Source: a virus
Reading direction: 5' to 3' (one strand)
DNA length: 64,000 nt
Virus record (IMG/VR): IMGVR_UViG_3300032093_000099
Span: 1-64,000 of that record
Both the position numbers and the translations under genes were made by a program. Under the pieces are notes generated by a model. It saw only the letters and a program-made list of their open reading frames with translations. It was not told where the DNA came from and made no database searches. Of the stretch, positions 56,040 through 62,835 are shown one piece after another (position 1 is the first letter of the stretch; each line of letters opens with the position of its first letter).

Positions 56040-57473
56040 ATGAGTGATCTTAAACTATACGAAGAATTTGTGCAGTCTCTCTTAGAAGAGGAAAAGATCC
56101 TTGTAAGAAATAAAAAGTCGGGTGCTGTCTACGACATCAATCAAAAAAGTTTCAATCCTAGTAAACACGAAGTGCCAAAACCTAAAGAGATTGATAAAGC
56201 TGAGAAAGAAGTAGAAAAAAAGGCAGAGAAAAAAGGATCATCGCACAATCTTAGTAAATCTTCGATAGATAACGCCAGAAATCAATCTAACAAAATCGAT
56301 GGTCTCTTAAAAGATGCTGATGATGACACAAAAGAAAGAGGGAGAATTGTTAAAGAGCAGTTTAATAAGTTACTTAATGCTAAGTCTGAAGAAGAAGAGG
56401 TAGAAGCAATACAAGTTTTGATCGACAATAATCTAATACAAGGTCACTCAGGCGGAACTAAAATTTATATGTCGCCTAACACTCTTTTGCCAAGAAAGTT
56501 CTTTGCAGGAGAACAAGGAAACTCTTTGACAAAAAGAATGAATGCAGTAATTGCCAAACATAATCTTCCTATAGAAATTCGGCAAAGCAGTGCAGATAGA
56601 ACTCTGGCAGACACAAGTGGAAAACACAATGAGGCTGGTGTAGTTGCATATCTGTATGATAGTCCTGAAAACAAAAAGGCATATGAGGAACTACAAAAGA
56701 AATTCACAGATCTTGGCGGAGGTGACGAAAAAAGGTATGATGAGATCAACCGAGAAGTTGCTGAGATGATTAAGAATTCTTTACCGCCTGGATCAAAGAT
56801 AACAGGTGCCGAACAATTAGGAGGAAATGATGAAGCATCTATGGCGCGAAAAGCTGCTCTTGGTCTTAAGCCGAAAAGTAAAGTAGATTATGTAGTCCAT
56901 TACAAGGACAAAGATGGCAAAGATCAAATGATGAAAGTCACCGCCAAAACATACAGTGACCCAAGTAAAATTACTATGGAGAACTCGGGCGCGGTTAAAG
57001 CAGGAGAAAAGTTTTTAGGCAAAGATCTTGGCGAAAAGGTAGATAAAAAATACCAAGAACTCTGGGCGAAATATAAGTGGGACGATACCATGTCCGACAA
57101 AGAAAAGCGAGATAGAAAAACCGCATTAAAAAAGGAATACCTTCAAGAATTTGAGAAGGCCATGCAAGAGTTGGCAAAAACCAAAGAAGGACAAAAACAA
57201 TTGACACAAATGTGGAGGGATGTTCACGGTTGTGATGAAGATCTTTACGCGCAGATCATCAATAAAAAAACAGGCGAGAAAAACTTACACCCACCTGGCC
57301 ATTATTGTAACCCAGGTCCCCCGTTTAAGATAAAATACGATGGAACAAAAATGGTCGTAGATGTTGGAGGAAGTGAAGGAGACATGGAGATAGTTCTAAA
57401 AACAGAAGATACCAAATCGCCCAAAGTTTTAATAAACCACGTAAAAAGAAAAAAGAAAAAAGACGATAAATGA
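56040..57473 (+). CDS. CTS-like protein with possible PD-(D/E)XK nuclease core; A/T-rich
   Basis: A 477-residue protein. The start MSDLKLYEEFVQSLLEE|EKI is a divergent tag. 'ILVRNKKSGAVYDI' and a long Lys/Glu linker follow. Residues 198-303 hold Glu198 ('KHNEAGVVAYL'), Asp283 ('KVDYVVHY') and Lys303 ('KVTAKTY') in the order and spacing of a PD-(D/E)XK nuclease; this is a pattern guess. 'HGCDEDLYAQIINKKTGEKN' and 'HPPGHYCNPGPPFKIKYDG' lie near the C-terminus. Hand counts on four 60-base lines gave about 32-38% G+C, against 45-50% in three lines of neighbouring genes, suggesting recent acquisition. Confidence 0.55.
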   Translation: MSDLKLYEEFVQSLLEEEKILVRNKKSGAVYDINQKSFNPSKHEVPKPKEIDKAEKEVEKKAEKKGSSHNLSKSSIDNARNQSNKIDGLLKDADDDTKERGRIVKEQFNKLLNAKSEEEEVEAIQVLIDNNLIQGHSGGTKIYMSPNTLLPRKFFAGEQGNSLTKRMNAVIAKHNLPIEIRQSSADRTLADTSGKHNEAGVVAYLYDSPENKKAYEELQKKFTDLGGGDEKRYDEINREVAEMIKNSLPPGSKITGAEQLGGNDEASMARKAALGLKPKSKVDYVVHYKDKDGKDQMMKVTAKTYSDPSKITMENSGAVKAGEKFLGKDLGEKVDKKYQELWAKYKWDDTMSDKEKRDRKTALKKEYLQEFEKAMQELAKTKEGQKQLTQMWRDVHGCDEDLYAQIINKKTGEKNLHPPGHYCNPGPPFKIKYDGTKMVVDVGGSEGDMEIVLKTEDTKSPKVLINHVKRKKKKDDK

Positions 57474-58012
57474 AACACATAAGAACATTCGACGGGTTTC
57501 TCTATGAAGGATTCATGAGTTCGCTGGATCTCATCGCGCAAGACGCAAAAGATCTCGCAGACTTTAAGAAAAAAGCAAAGAGAGACTTTCCGCAGATTGC
57601 AAAGCTCGAAGGCGCCGATGAGTGGCTTGAAGAAATTTATAGCCAAGCAATCAAAGAAAGCGTAAATGAAGCTATTGACCTCAATGATCCAGTGCTTGTT
57701 GCTTTAAGAGCGTCTAAAGAAGACAGGACAAAGAAAGCCGCTGCTCAAAAAGAACGCATGAAAAAGCGCGTCTATGGAAAACAAAGAGAAAAACTTGAAG
57801 TTGATCTTTGGACAATTTCTATAGATCTGAAAGATGCTTACGCAGAAAGAAGAGACATCTACAATAATATGGAATCGGAAGCTGGCGAAAAAGGAGATGA
57901 TTGGAATGACGCTGATGCTAACCGCTACGGCAAACTTTTAAATGATGTGGATTCAAAAATTGAAACTTTAATCAAAAAGAGACAAGAAATCGAAACAAAG
58001 CTTGCATACTAA
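57470..58012 (+). CDS. Capsid-targeted coiled-coil protein (CTS)
   Basis: A 180-residue protein starting MKHIRTFDGFLYE|GFM. A second candidate site lies at about residue 64 ('KESVNE|AIDLNDPVLVALR'), again V-N-E before Ala. The part beyond it is a highly charged helical region ('ALRASKEDRTKKAAAQKERM') and a C-terminal coiled coil with basic and acidic heptads. The body suggests an internal or core protein rather than an enzyme. It overlaps the previous gene by 4 bases (ATGA) and the next by one (TAATG). Confidence 0.6.
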   Translation: MKHIRTFDGFLYEGFMSSLDLIAQDAKDLADFKKKAKRDFPQIAKLEGADEWLEEIYSQAIKESVNEAIDLNDPVLVALRASKEDRTKKAAAQKERMKKRVYGKQREKLEVDLWTISIDLKDAYAERRDIYNNMESEAGEKGDDWNDADANRYGKLLNDVDSKIETLIKKRQEIETKLAY

Positions 58013-59046
58013 TGAAACACTTGCTTACACTGGAATCCTTTTTGGAAATGCGAGAGCTATCAAACATTGATGACTGGGCATTGGACGAAAGTCTTAACGA
58101 AGCAGCAGGAATTGATGCAATCAAGCTCAAAAGCGAAAAGTCGGGCAGAAAGATCAAACTGACTTCTGCTCTGAAATATCCTAAAGGATCACCTACTAGA
58201 AAACAGGCCGAAGAAATTGTAGATGCTTTAAGAAAGAAGCAGACCAAAATCGAAGACAAGCCCGAATCTGAAATAGAATACGTCAAAGGCGATGAAGACC
58301 TTAAGAAGCTCATGCCCAATGCAGACGTTACCAAAAAGTTGCTTAGTGAAATTCCAGCAGAGGAAAAGAAAGATGCAATCACTGCGATCGACAAAATTGC
58401 AGACGAGATAATGACCGCCAAAGAAGAGGGTCGCCCAGTACAAAATACCAATCTGTGCTCGGTAACAATTCCTGGTACTAACATGTATTGTGATGCCAAC
58501 AAAAACATTCCTCGTGAAAAAATGCCCCAGTTTCGCGGCAAGCCTGAAAAAGGTTCGGCTGCTGACAAGATGCCTCGAGACAGCAACGGTGAAGTAGAAA
58601 CATCACACTTATTCGACAAGATGCTCGACAAAGAAGGCATTAAGATATCCAAGCCTACAGAGATCGACGCTTCCAGCCTCAAGGCAACACAAGCAGAACT
58701 CGTAGGTCCTAAAGTGGTAGGCATGACAAAGGTGCTCGCTAAGAACTGTGAAAAAGACAAGTGCAGCCCTGATGAAATGAAAGACTGGAACAACATCACA
58801 GGTCCTGTCTATGTTTCAAACGACGGATACGTAGTTGACGGTCACCACCGTTGGGCCGCGATTGTTTCACATAACCTCAAGAATCCAGACAAACAGATTC
58901 CTATGAAGGTCCGTGTAATTGACGACAAGATCGACAGCATCATACCTAAAGCCAACAAGTTTGCCGAAGACATCGGAATTGCCGCTAAGACAGGTAAAGA
59001 AGGCACCAAAGGTGGAGAACCTGCTGCACAAACCAAAAAGAAATAA
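58012..59046 (+). CDS. Capsid-targeted ParB/sulfiredoxin-like protein
   Basis: A 344-residue protein. The start MKHLLTLESFLEMRE is a variant tag; a clean L-N-E|A site occurs at residue 30 ('DESLNE|AAGID'). At about 266-290 'PVYVSNDGYVVDGHHRWAAI' matches the ParB/Srx fold, where D-G-x-H-R binds nucleotide (G-x-x-R-x2-A in ParB CTPases). A Cys-containing segment 'CSVTIPGTNMYCDANKN' at about 149-165 is unassigned. ParB-like domains can be CTPases, nucleases or phosphotransferases, so the activity cannot be fixed. Confidence 0.6.
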   Translation: MKHLLTLESFLEMRELSNIDDWALDESLNEAAGIDAIKLKSEKSGRKIKLTSALKYPKGSPTRKQAEEIVDALRKKQTKIEDKPESEIEYVKGDEDLKKLMPNADVTKKLLSEIPAEEKKDAITAIDKIADEIMTAKEEGRPVQNTNLCSVTIPGTNMYCDANKNIPREKMPQFRGKPEKGSAADKMPRDSNGEVETSHLFDKMLDKEGIKISKPTEIDASSLKATQAELVGPKVVGMTKVLAKNCEKDKCSPDEMKDWNNITGPVYVSNDGYVVDGHHRWAAIVSHNLKNPDKQIPMKVRVIDDKIDSIIPKANKFAEDIGIAAKTGKEGTKGGEPAAQTKKK

Positions 59047-59052
59047 TTAGTC

Positions 59053-59415
59053 ATGTACTACATACACACATACGAGTCTTTCATAAATGAAGCGGAAGAC
59101 ATAGGTACGCAGAAAAGTGCCGCTCTCGATTTTGTCGAGAAAAAAGGAAAAGCTACATGGAAAGAAATACATTCTTTCTTGATGAAGAACAAAGGTTTTG
59201 ATCCAGCTGAATACGGCAACCGAGGCAATATGTCTTCGTACTTTTCAGGCGGAGGTTATGCTATCATAGCAGCAGCCGATGCTAAGTCGGGCAGAAGTGG
59301 CAAAACACACGGGTTGTTGATGGTTCCTACAATGAAAGATCCAAGATATCTTGACAAACAAGAAGACGGAACTTACGTCGTTAAAGTATGGGACAAGAAA
59401 AGCAAACTTGTGTAA
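59053..59415 (+). CDS. Capsid-targeted small protein (CTS)
   Basis: A 120-residue protein, MYYIHTYESFINE|AED, with a textbook I-N-E|A site. The body looks like a small winged-helix or similar α/β fold: 'ALDFVEKKGKATWKEIHSFL', then 'YFSGGGYAIIAAADAK' and a C-terminal β-hairpin 'GTYVVKVWDKKSKLV'. A DNA-binding role is possible by resemblance only. It is flanked by tagged genes with 3-6 base gaps. Confidence 0.55.
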   Translation: MYYIHTYESFINEAEDIGTQKSAALDFVEKKGKATWKEIHSFLMKNKGFDPAEYGNRGNMSSYFSGGGYAIIAAADAKSGRSGKTHGLLMVPTMKDPRYLDKQEDGTYVVKVWDKKSKLV

Positions 59416-59418
59416 AGA

Positions 59419-59949
59419 ATGAAATACGTCAAGACATACGAGAACTTTTTGTATGAAGCCAAGCAAGTAGGCACTGTTTATCACTACACTACGATATTGG
59501 CGCTTCTCAAAATTCTTGATGATGACGTATTAGGAGACAAGTCTTTAGGCAAGTACGCAAGAGTATCATTAACTCGAGACAAAAACTTTCAAAAGAGAAC
59601 CCGGATCATACCTGCCGAATGTAGAATTACGATTGATGGCAATAAGCTATCTAACCGCTATAAAGTTCAACCGTATCAATGGAATGCCTCTCATTTTAGC
59701 GGAAAGGCAGCCACTAAAGGCGGAGAAATTGAGGACCAGATGGAAGAAGAGGTACAAGGTTACATTACGGGAATCACAAATTACATCCAAAAGATTGAAC
59801 TGTTTGAACTTGAGTTGGATCCGCTCCCTTTTGATGAAGACTTTACATTAGAAGCAAGCAAGATAATCGACAAGCCGTCTGATGAAATTAACCAACAAGA
59901 CATAGTTGACTTCATCAAAAGACACGTAAAAGACACTAAAGTAATATGA
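59419..59949 (+). CDS. Capsid-targeted putative ADP-ribosyltransferase-like protein
   Basis: A 176-residue protein, MKYVKTYENFLYE|AKQ. Directly after the tag, 'GTVYHYTTILALLKILDDDV' resembles the H-Y-T/S...IL start of ADP-ribosyltransferase-like toxins (DarT- or RNA 2'-phosphotransferase-type folds). 'ARVSLTRDKNF' (47-57) follows at the usual distance of the S-x-T-R-D strand. An acidic 'DQMEEEVQGYI' (107-117) could hold the catalytic Glu. T4 packages the ADP-ribosyltransferase Alt with a CTS, so the same logic is attractive here. The family call is tentative. Confidence 0.5.
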   Translation: MKYVKTYENFLYEAKQVGTVYHYTTILALLKILDDDVLGDKSLGKYARVSLTRDKNFQKRTRIIPAECRITIDGNKLSNRYKVQPYQWNASHFSGKAATKGGEIEDQMEEEVQGYITGITNYIQKIELFELELDPLPFDEDFTLEASKIIDKPSDEINQQDIVDFIKRHVKDTKVI

Positions 59950-60485
59950 AGTACATAAAGACATTTGAAGACTATCAAGTCTCTGAAGGGTTTCGCTACC
60001 ACATGGAGAACGGATTGGATATCACCAACTCGGTTTTTCGTATAGGAAGCGATGCTTACAAACAATTGTTCGAAGAGACCAAGAAATACTGGGATGAAGG
60101 CAACATCATCCTAAAAGACAAAGCCGCTTGGATGGCTAAGAATCTGGAAGTTGGCACTAAAGCTAAATTCAAGTCAGACGATGGCAAGATGCTCGATGTA
60201 GAGTTAGATACTCCAACTAGAGGTGGAGACAAAAAGTTCCAAGTATACCACAACAGCGGCAAGAAAGACGACGATGGCAACATCATCGCCTTCAAAATCG
60301 AATGGGGAGACACAAGTGGCCTAAGCATCAAGAACGACGATCCAGCAGCTGCTGCTAGTTTTTGGGCAAGACAGCAATGTGACACCAAAGGAAGAATGGA
60401 TCCATCGAAACCTGGTTTCTGGGCCTGCTACGCGCCTTCTCTGTTCGGCAAACAACTGGGTTTGAGCTCGGATCAGCCCTGGTAA
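59946..60485 (+). CDS. Capsid-targeted protein with C-terminal PSKPGFWACYAP motif
   Basis: A 179-residue protein starting MKYIKTFEDYQVSE|GFR, with a V-S-E|G candidate site. The middle is a β-rich 'VGTKAKFKSDDGKMLDVELD' module that looks SH3-like. The C-terminus contains 'ARQQCDTKGRMDPSKPGFWA' followed by CYAPSLFGKQLGL, a conserved-looking Cys/Pro/Trp motif. No name is assigned. It overlaps the preceding gene by 4 bases and ends the first continuous run of tagged genes. Confidence 0.55.
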   Translation: MKYIKTFEDYQVSEGFRYHMENGLDITNSVFRIGSDAYKQLFEETKKYWDEGNIILKDKAAWMAKNLEVGTKAKFKSDDGKMLDVELDTPTRGGDKKFQVYHNSGKKDDDGNIIAFKIEWGDTSGLSIKNDDPAAAASFWARQQCDTKGRMDPSKPGFWACYAPSLFGKQLGLSSDQPW

Positions 60486-60500
60486 AAAAACACAATCATT

Positions 60501-60671
60501 ATGAAACTTACAAAAGAGCAATTCTTAGGAATCGTTAGACACACACTAACTTTCGTTGGCGGTATTCTCGTCATGAAAGGAATCGTCGACGACGCAGCAT
60601 ACGCAGAACTTTCTGGAGCTGTACTTACACTCGCAGGCGGACTATGGTCTGTTGTCGCTAAGAACAAATAA
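60501..60671 (+). CDS. Small two-helix membrane protein (holin-like)
   Basis: A 56-residue protein from ATG 60501. It has a short hydrophilic start, hydrophobic segment 1 ('FLGIVRHTLTFVGGILVMKG'), a turn ('IVDDAAYAE') and hydrophobic segment 2 ('LSGAVLTLAGGLWSVVA'), ending in a short basic tail. Tiny two-helix proteins of this shape are common phage holin candidates, which permeabilise the inner membrane at the end of infection. It lacks the cargo tag. A strong intrinsic terminator follows 19 bases after the stop, closing the cargo transcription unit. No endolysin is adjacent, so the lysis role is unproven. Confidence 0.6.
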   Translation: MKLTKEQFLGIVRHTLTFVGGILVMKGIVDDAAYAELSGAVLTLAGGLWSVVAKNK

Positions 60672-60690
60672 CTCTTGGCTATGAAATAAG

Positions 60691-60722
60691 AGGCCGGTTC
60701 GCAAGGACCGGCTTTTCTTTTT
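60691..60722 (+). terminator. Intrinsic terminator
   Basis: GCCGGT / ACCGGC stem (60693-60698 with 60707-60712) around an 8-base loop, followed by TTTTCTTTTT. It is the clearest rho-independent terminator in the window and lies between the holin-like and nuclease genes. Confidence 0.85.
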
Positions 60723-60747
60723 GAGATAAATAAAACAAACCCACCTT

Positions 60748-61335
60748 ATGAAAAGATTCTTACTTCCAATACTTTCGCTGGTCATTCTCGCCAGCTTCGT
60801 GCTTCCAAGCAGCCTCAGAGACAATGTTACCGTCAAGACTGACATGTACACAGTCGTCTACTCAGAAATCTTGGAACAGCCTAAGAGAGTCGAATACAAC
60901 GTACAGTGCACAGAGACTAAGTTTTCCCGTGACGGTCTTGACTTCTATACATGTGACAGCATTAAGACTTCTGACAATGCCGACTACGCAAATAACGAAT
61001 ACGACAAAGGACACATGGCACCAGCTGCCGACTTTGCTTGTGACAAAGACAAACTTAAGAGAACTTTTTCGTATCTCAACTGTGCTCTACAACAAGAGAA
61101 CTTAAACCGCGGAGTCTGGAGATTCTTAGAAGTCAGAGAAAGAAACCTCGCCAAAGTTGCTCCCACCAAAGTAGTAATCGAGGTACACTTTAGCAAATCT
61201 TCAAAGAAACTTCCTACGGGTGCCACCATACCTGACGGATTCACCAAGACGATCACATCGGGAAACGTAAAGGAAGTCTACTACTTTCCAAACATTAAAC
61301 CTATTAAGAAATCTTACAGTGACTACAAACTCTAA
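60748..61335 (+). CDS. Secreted DNA/RNA non-specific endonuclease (NUC-type)
   Basis: A 195-residue ββα-metal nuclease with an N-terminal signal peptide (about 1-21, 'FLLPILSLVILASFVLPSS'). The catalytic motif is 'YDKGHMAPAADF' (D86-K-G-H89, His89 as general base; the usual form is DRGH). It is followed by 'SYLNCALQQENLNRGVWRFL' with the metal-binding Asn111 and conserved Asn120, and Glu128 just after. These enzymes cut any DNA or RNA. Export to the periplasm would spare phage DNA in the cytoplasm and could destroy incoming or released DNA. The gene starts a new unit after the terminator. Confidence 0.85.
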   Translation: MKRFLLPILSLVILASFVLPSSLRDNVTVKTDMYTVVYSEILEQPKRVEYNVQCTETKFSRDGLDFYTCDSIKTSDNADYANNEYDKGHMAPAADFACDKDKLKRTFSYLNCALQQENLNRGVWRFLEVRERNLAKVAPTKVVIEVHFSKSSKKLPTGATIPDGFTKTITSGNVKEVYYFPNIKPIKKSYSDYKL

Positions 61336-61594
61336 CACAAGACCGTTCGACGAAAGCCGTCTAAATGATATCATAATCAGGCGTTTCTTACCCACGGTTG
61401 ATGAATCAGAGTTGAAGTGGCACTGGGACGAACAAGAAAGAATCATAGAACCCTTGAATCAAAACGATTGGATGTTCCAATTCGACAATGGACTTCCATT
61501 CCCAATTAGAGAAAAGATAAATATACCAGCCGGCGTTATACATCGAGTGATCAAAGGATCAACGGACCTGGTCATAAAAATTAAAATGATATGA
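61319..61594 (+). CDS. Small cupin-like protein
   Basis: A 91-residue protein that overlaps the nuclease gene by 17 bases. 'LKWHWDEQERIIEPLNQNDW' and 'INIPAGVIHRVIKGSTDLVI' match the two halves of a minimal cupin barrel (H-x-D/E..., then P-x-G-x-x-H). The motif-1 His/Glu and motif-2 His could bind a metal. Substrate or structural role is unknown. The next gene's ATG overlaps its stop (ATGA). Confidence 0.6.
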   Translation: MTTNSNTRPFDESRLNDIIIRRFLPTVDESELKWHWDEQERIIEPLNQNDWMFQFDNGLPFPIREKINIPAGVIHRVIKGSTDLVIKIKMI

Positions 61595-61740
61595 AAAGAA
61601 TACTTTTAGTCTTATGCGTTGCGATTCTTGCTTCGTGTGCAACTAAAAAGAAAGCCATGCAAAAGTGCGATTCTTACAGTTGCGTAAAGTGCGAACACAA
61701 AGAAAGCGCTAAATGCGATCACAAAAACAAATCAAAATAA
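61591..61740 (+). CDS. Small Cys-rich lipoprotein
   Basis: A 49-residue lipoprotein from ATG 61591. The signal 'MKRILLVLCVAILASC' ends in a lipobox (LASC, Cys16 lipidated). The mature part is about 34 residues with Cys, His and Lys clusters ('CDSYSCVKCEHKESAKCDHK'), suggesting metal binding. Size and lipidation recall outer-membrane spanins, but the Cys-rich body is unlike them. Superinfection exclusion at the envelope is another option. Junctions are ATGA upstream and TAATG downstream. Confidence 0.65.
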   Translation: MKRILLVLCVAILASCATKKKAMQKCDSYSCVKCEHKESAKCDHKNKSK

Positions 61741-62255
61741 TGGAAAACACATTCTTATCTTTTAACGCTTTCAAGAGCATCAACGAAAAAGATGAAAAAG
61801 GCAAAGAAGAAGCCAAAAAGAAAGAACCTGTAGAACTTCCAAAGGAAGACAAGGTCGACACGTCTGGCGGTCAGTACAAAGAAATGAACATCAATGGCAA
61901 GGACTACATGGCCATTCTTTCTACTTTGACTGCAATTGGCAGCAAGCAAGAAGCTATGGGAGAGAAGAAAGTTGGCATCGTATCATTGCCCGGTGACGAA
62001 AAAGTTTATGAACTTGTGCCCAAAGGCGAAGGCGGCGAAGAACAGTCCAACGAATCAGAAGCTAATGAAAGCACGGTAAACGAGGAATACGTTGAAGTAA
62101 TGAATTTACCTGAACTTGCAAATGCATTGGGTAAAGTTGCTTTTCTTTGGAAAGAATGGAAAAACGGTCCTATGACCGAGCCCAGCGACATCAAACCCGC
62201 GCAAAAAGAATTAAAAGGTTGGATCGACCGTTGGTTCAAAGACAACATTAAATAA
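61740..62255 (+). CDS. Capsid-targeted acidic protein (CTS)
   Basis: A 171-residue protein. ATG 61740 overlaps the lipoprotein stop (TAATG) and gives MENTFLSFNAFKSINE|KDE, a tag ending in I-N-E. An ATG 27 bases upstream lies inside the lipoprotein gene and would bury the tag. The body has a Lys/Glu stretch, 'VDTSGGQYKEMNINGKDYMA', an acidic 'SNESEANESTVNE' linker (another V-N-E) and a C-terminal helix-rich domain ('LPELANALGKVAFLWKEWKN'). Unknown function; processing in the linker is possible. Confidence 0.6.
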   Translation: MENTFLSFNAFKSINEKDEKGKEEAKKKEPVELPKEDKVDTSGGQYKEMNINGKDYMAILSTLTAIGSKQEAMGEKKVGIVSLPGDEKVYELVPKGEGGEEQSNESEANESTVNEEYVEVMNLPELANALGKVAFLWKEWKNGPMTEPSDIKPAQKELKGWIDRWFKDNIK

Positions 62256-62256
62256 C

Positions 62257-62835
62257 ATGAAGCACGTCAAGACTTTTGAAAGCTTCATATTCGAAGCGGC
62301 CGGAAACGATGTAGTATTCTTTCCTGGTAGATTCCAGCCTTTTCACAAAGGTCATCTTGCCGCTCTTAAGAGAACAGCCGATGTTTTTGGAAAACCCGTC
62401 GTTGCCTTGCAGATCGTATCAGCCAACGAAGATTCTCCGTTTCCTGATTCTTTGCTCGCCAAGATGGCTAAAGACGTCGTTCGTTACAATTCTTTCATCA
62501 AGGATTTTCAGATCTATCCTCAAGGCAGAAAGACAGTGATTCCTTTGATGGTCCGATTCCTCAGAGAGGAAGGATATGAGCCTTACGGTCTTGGTGCCGG
62601 TGCGGATCGCATGAAAGACTATCAGCGCCAAGTTGAATACATCACCGGTCCTAAGACCGACACTCCGGTAGATCCTTCGTTTTCTGTCAAACTCGTAGAC
62701 ACTCGAGAAGGAGACGGTCCCAGCGGTACCAAAGTTCGCCAGGCTCTTAAAGATGATGATCGCGCAGCTTTTAACGATCTGATGCCTAAAGAACTTCACA
62801 AGTACTTTGATGAACTCAAAAAATACATCAAGTAA
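62257..62835 (+). CDS. Capsid-targeted NMN-adenylyltransferase-like enzyme
   Basis: A 192-residue protein. The tag MKHVKTFESFIFE|AAG is followed at once by the nucleotidyltransferase α/β core: 'VVFFPGRFQPFHKGHLAALK' (19-38) with H-x-G-H (30-33), and 'GPSGTKVRQAL' (154-164), equivalent to the ISSTxVR motif that grips ATP. This is the layout of NadM/NMNAT-type and related cytidylyltransferases, which make NAD+ from NMN and ATP (or CDP compounds). Phage NAD-restoring enzymes counter host NADase defences, so early delivery from the capsid would make sense; that is inference. It is coupled to the next gene by TAATG. Confidence 0.75.
   Translation: MKHVKTFESFIFEAAGNDVVFFPGRFQPFHKGHLAALKRTADVFGKPVVALQIVSANEDSPFPDSLLAKMAKDVVRYNSFIKDFQIYPQGRKTVIPLMVRFLREEGYEPYGLGAGADRMKDYQRQVEYITGPKTDTPVDPSFSVKLVDTREGDGPSGTKVRQALKDDDRAAFNDLMPKELHKYFDELKKYIK

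Noticed and set aside
60723-60735. GAGATAAATAAAA upstream of the exported nuclease gene
   Set aside because: It resembles a T4-like TATAAATA element but is not the local 10-base box; left as a weak possibility since a promoter is expected after the terminator.
61713-61739. Upstream ATG for the CTS protein at 61740
   Set aside because: It lies inside the lipoprotein gene and would place nine residues before the tag, which is N-terminal in all other members.
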